64,000 bases of DNA, from positions 1 through 64,000 of the forward strand of contig JAUWGH010000011.1 of the NCBI GenBank assembly GCA_030606485.1. The letters run 5' to 3'. Below, piece by piece: positions 62,591 to 64,000 of this stretch (its first letter is position 1; every line of letters starts with the position of its first letter). The notes under the pieces were generated by a model that was given only the letters and a program-made list of their open reading frames with translations, was not told where the DNA came from and made no database searches. The stretch comes from Promethearchaeota archaeon (GTDB lineage: Archaea; Asgardarchaeota; Lokiarchaeia; Sigyniarchaeales; SOKP01). A program made the translations under genes and the position numbers.

Positions 62591-63196
62591 TTACCTTCCT
62601 AAATGCGCTATTGCTTTATCTTCCATAATTCTTTCGACGATAACATTGACAATTTTTTCCCTTTTACGGAATCTTTTTTCATTTGATTTTAAAATGGAAT
62701 AAGCGGCTTGTTTTAAAATTTGGACATCTGGATATCTTTTTAAATCATTTAATTCTTTTCTTAATTGTTCTGGGGGTAACATAAGCCATCTTGAGGTTTG
62801 ATCTTCAATTCTAATCTTTTTTGATACAGAAGGGGCTTTCTTTTTAGGCGGAAGTTTCCTTTTTGGAGCTTTTCTAACAGGTTTAGGAAGTAGTTCTATC
62901 AATTTTTTAAGAGCAATGTTCTTAGATATAGATACTTTTGCTATCTCCTCTTCGATATCTACCCTTTTGGTTTTTTTAACTTGATAATTTAATTTTATTT
63001 TTGAAAAATTTTTTAGATCTGTAATAATTCTAAAATTTTTTTTATCTTTAAAGAAATTTAATATTTTTTCATCAATTTTAACACATAGATTTAAATCCTG
63101 TTCCAATTTAATTAATAAATTATGAATTTGATTGAGATCATAGAACTCTGATTTATTCTGAATTAATAATTTAATCCCATCTATTATTTCAATCAT
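62591..63196 (-). CDS. basic linker protein, unknown
   Basis: 201 residues. An N-terminal helical part (MIEIIDGIKLLIQNKSEFYD...) and a C-terminal helical part (NDLKRYPDVQILKQAAYSIL, KSNEKRFRKREKIVNVIVER) flank a Lys/Pro-rich linker (KPVRKAPKRKLPPKKKAPSV). The linker resembles those of nucleic-acid-binding proteins. I recognise no family. Its position between ParA and the nuclease in one operon suggests a DNA-binding or bridging role. Confidence 0.65.
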   Translation of the reverse strand: MIEIIDGIKLLIQNKSEFYDLNQIHNLLIKLEQDLNLCVKIDEKILNFFKDKKNFRIITDLKNFSKIKLNYQVKKTKRVDIEEEIAKVSISKNIALKKLIELLPKPVRKAPKRKLPPKKKAPSVSKKIRIEDQTSRWLMLPPEQLRKELNDLKRYPDVQILKQAAYSILKSNEKRFRKREKIVNVIVERIMEDKAIAHLGR

Positions 63197-63229
63197 AATA
63201 TTTTTAATTGGAAAAACCCCTCCTTTATT

Positions 63230-64000
63230 TCATTTTGAAATTATATTCAGTATTTCATGACATAGGTTTCTAAATTCCATTGTAGAATCAGAGCGGGGTT
63301 TATCAACACAAACGGGTAAATATTTACCAGAAGCCTTTTTGATATCAACTTTATTAGTAATTATACTTCTAAATACTATAGAATTTTCATCAACCATGTT
63401 TTCTTGTTTAAAAATTTCTAATAATCGCCGAATCCTTTGTAATCCATCTTTATGTACATTTATGCGTGTATCCAATAAATTTATCAATATTCCAGCTAAT
63501 TTAACAGATGCATTTTTCTCTTCTCTTTTAATCTCAATCGTTTTGTTTAATGAATTAACTAAGAGTGGAATTCCACTAATAGATAGATAATCAGGAATTG
63601 TTGGAATTATAAAATAATCTGATGCATATAATGAATTATGGGTAGTTGTATAGATATTTGGAGGACAATCAATAAGTATAAAATCATAATAATCTTTTAT
63701 TTGTTCCAGAAATTTACTAAGAATAGCAAACCTTGATCTTACATAATTAACGATTTTTTGTTCTAATTGCATTAGGTGAGAAGTTGCGGGAAGTAAATCA
63801 AGTTGAGTTAATGGTCTGATTTCTTTTCCTTGAATTGTTCGTCTTACAACTGATTTAATTATTGCAGTTCCAAAATTAAATCTTTTCTTATTTTCATTAT
63901 CTTCCATTGCATCTAAAAAAAGTTGATAAATGGTATCGCGATATATATCATTTTCATCTAGTTCATATCCAAATTTTTGTTGATATCTCTTTGGACCCAT
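63230..64000 (-). CDS. ParA/Soj-type ATPase (5' partial)
   Basis: The frame reaches the window end, so the Walker A (KGGVGKT) lies beyond base 64000. The visible part has YYDFILIDCPPNIYTTTHNS (Walker B, ParA-specific 'IDCPPxxxxxxxNAL' region), YASDYFIIPTIPDYLSISGI and a helical C-terminus. It also has an insert of ~70 residues before Walker B, longer than in minimal ParA (FNFGTAIIKSVVRRTIQGKE). ParA moves DNA with ParB; a ParB-like gene is encoded at 60852. It leads a minus-strand operon with the basic protein and the nuclease. Confidence 0.82.
   Translation of the reverse strand: MGPKRYQQKFGYELDENDIYRDTIYQLFLDAMEDNENKKRFNFGTAIIKSVVRRTIQGKEIRPLTQLDLLPATSHLMQLEQKIVNYVRSRFAILSKFLEQIKDYYDFILIDCPPNIYTTTHNSLYASDYFIIPTIPDYLSISGIPLLVNSLNKTIEIKREEKNASVKLAGILINLLDTRINVHKDGLQRIRRLLEIFKQENMVDENSIVFRSIITNKVDIKKASGKYLPVCVDKPRSDSTMEFRNLCHEILNIISK

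Noticed and set aside
63230-64000. ParA as a defective ATPase lacking Walker A
   Set aside because: The frame runs into the window end, so the missing N-terminus is simply outside the window.

Overview
The window is AT-rich and gene-dense. It has no rRNA, tRNA, CRISPR array or transposase that I can recognise. Its gene content points to an Asgard archaeon, most likely of the Lokiarchaeia (Promethearchaeota) type. The evidence is two roadblock/LC7 proteins, a Rab/Ras-like small GTPase homologue, a gelsolin-like domain protein, long TPR, LRR and WD40 proteins, many zinc-ribbon/coiled-coil proteins, ArsR/GyrI-type regulators, and several GPH-type MFS carriers with acetoacetate-decarboxylase-like enzymes. 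Many starts look leaderless, with a TATA-like AT block about 30 bases upstream, and several use TTG or GTG.

Layout. 1-5 kb: the end of a surface protein with a proline-rich cytoplasmic tail, a VTT/YqaA membrane protein, a QueT-type transporter, and a tandem pair of 7TM proteins with longin-like C-terminal domains. 5-20 kb: mainly metabolism. It holds a membrane-anchored amidohydrolase, UbiX, the divergent KBL/TDH pair for threonine breakdown to glycine and acetyl-CoA, two copies of a small paralogous protein, an FGly-type sulfatase, a 5'-nucleotidase-like phosphoesterase, an SDR, an AEC permease, a BKACE enzyme, a GPH carrier and an acetoacetate-decarboxylase-like protein. 20-35 kb: transporters, a decayed ilvC fragment, an M24 homologue, and two related catabolic modules (GlcD-like + GlcF-like + GPH, and GlcD-like + ADC-like). 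Also here are GNAT-YoaP, TrmO, and a GyrI-like/ArsR pair with a palindrome at its start. 35-45 kb: amidohydrolase-2, methyltransferases, small membrane proteins, a radical SAM protein, alpha/beta hydrolases, DUF523, a coiled-coil zinc-ribbon protein, a decayed third GlcD copy and a QueG-like iron-sulfur protein.

45-50 kb is a debris zone. It contains one intact ICMT-like methyltransferase plus three of its fragments, a GH1 glycosidase fragment, a frameshifted membrane ORF, a WD40 gene cut short by a stop codon, and one copy of a duplicated roadblock segment. 50-56 kb holds a TPR/zinc-ribbon operon, an LRR protein and a gene that resembles a phage-carried family.

Two systems stand out. (1) 56.7-59.1 kb, all on the minus strand: a zinc-ribbon protein, a roadblock protein, a Rab-like protein whose GTP-binding motifs have decayed, and a gelsolin-like domain on a long coiled coil. 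I read this as a eukaryotic-signature module for cytoskeleton or membrane regulation. (2) 59.4-64.0 kb: an NYN/PIN-like nuclease, a protein of a family I recall next to DUF488 genes, and a ParB-DUF488 fusion. These converge on a PD-(D/E)XK-type nuclease with a zinc ribbon, a basic linker protein and a ParA ATPase that runs off the window end. This looks like a partition-type cassette combined with nucleases, from a mobile element or a defence locus. All calls come from reading the sequence; no searches were run.
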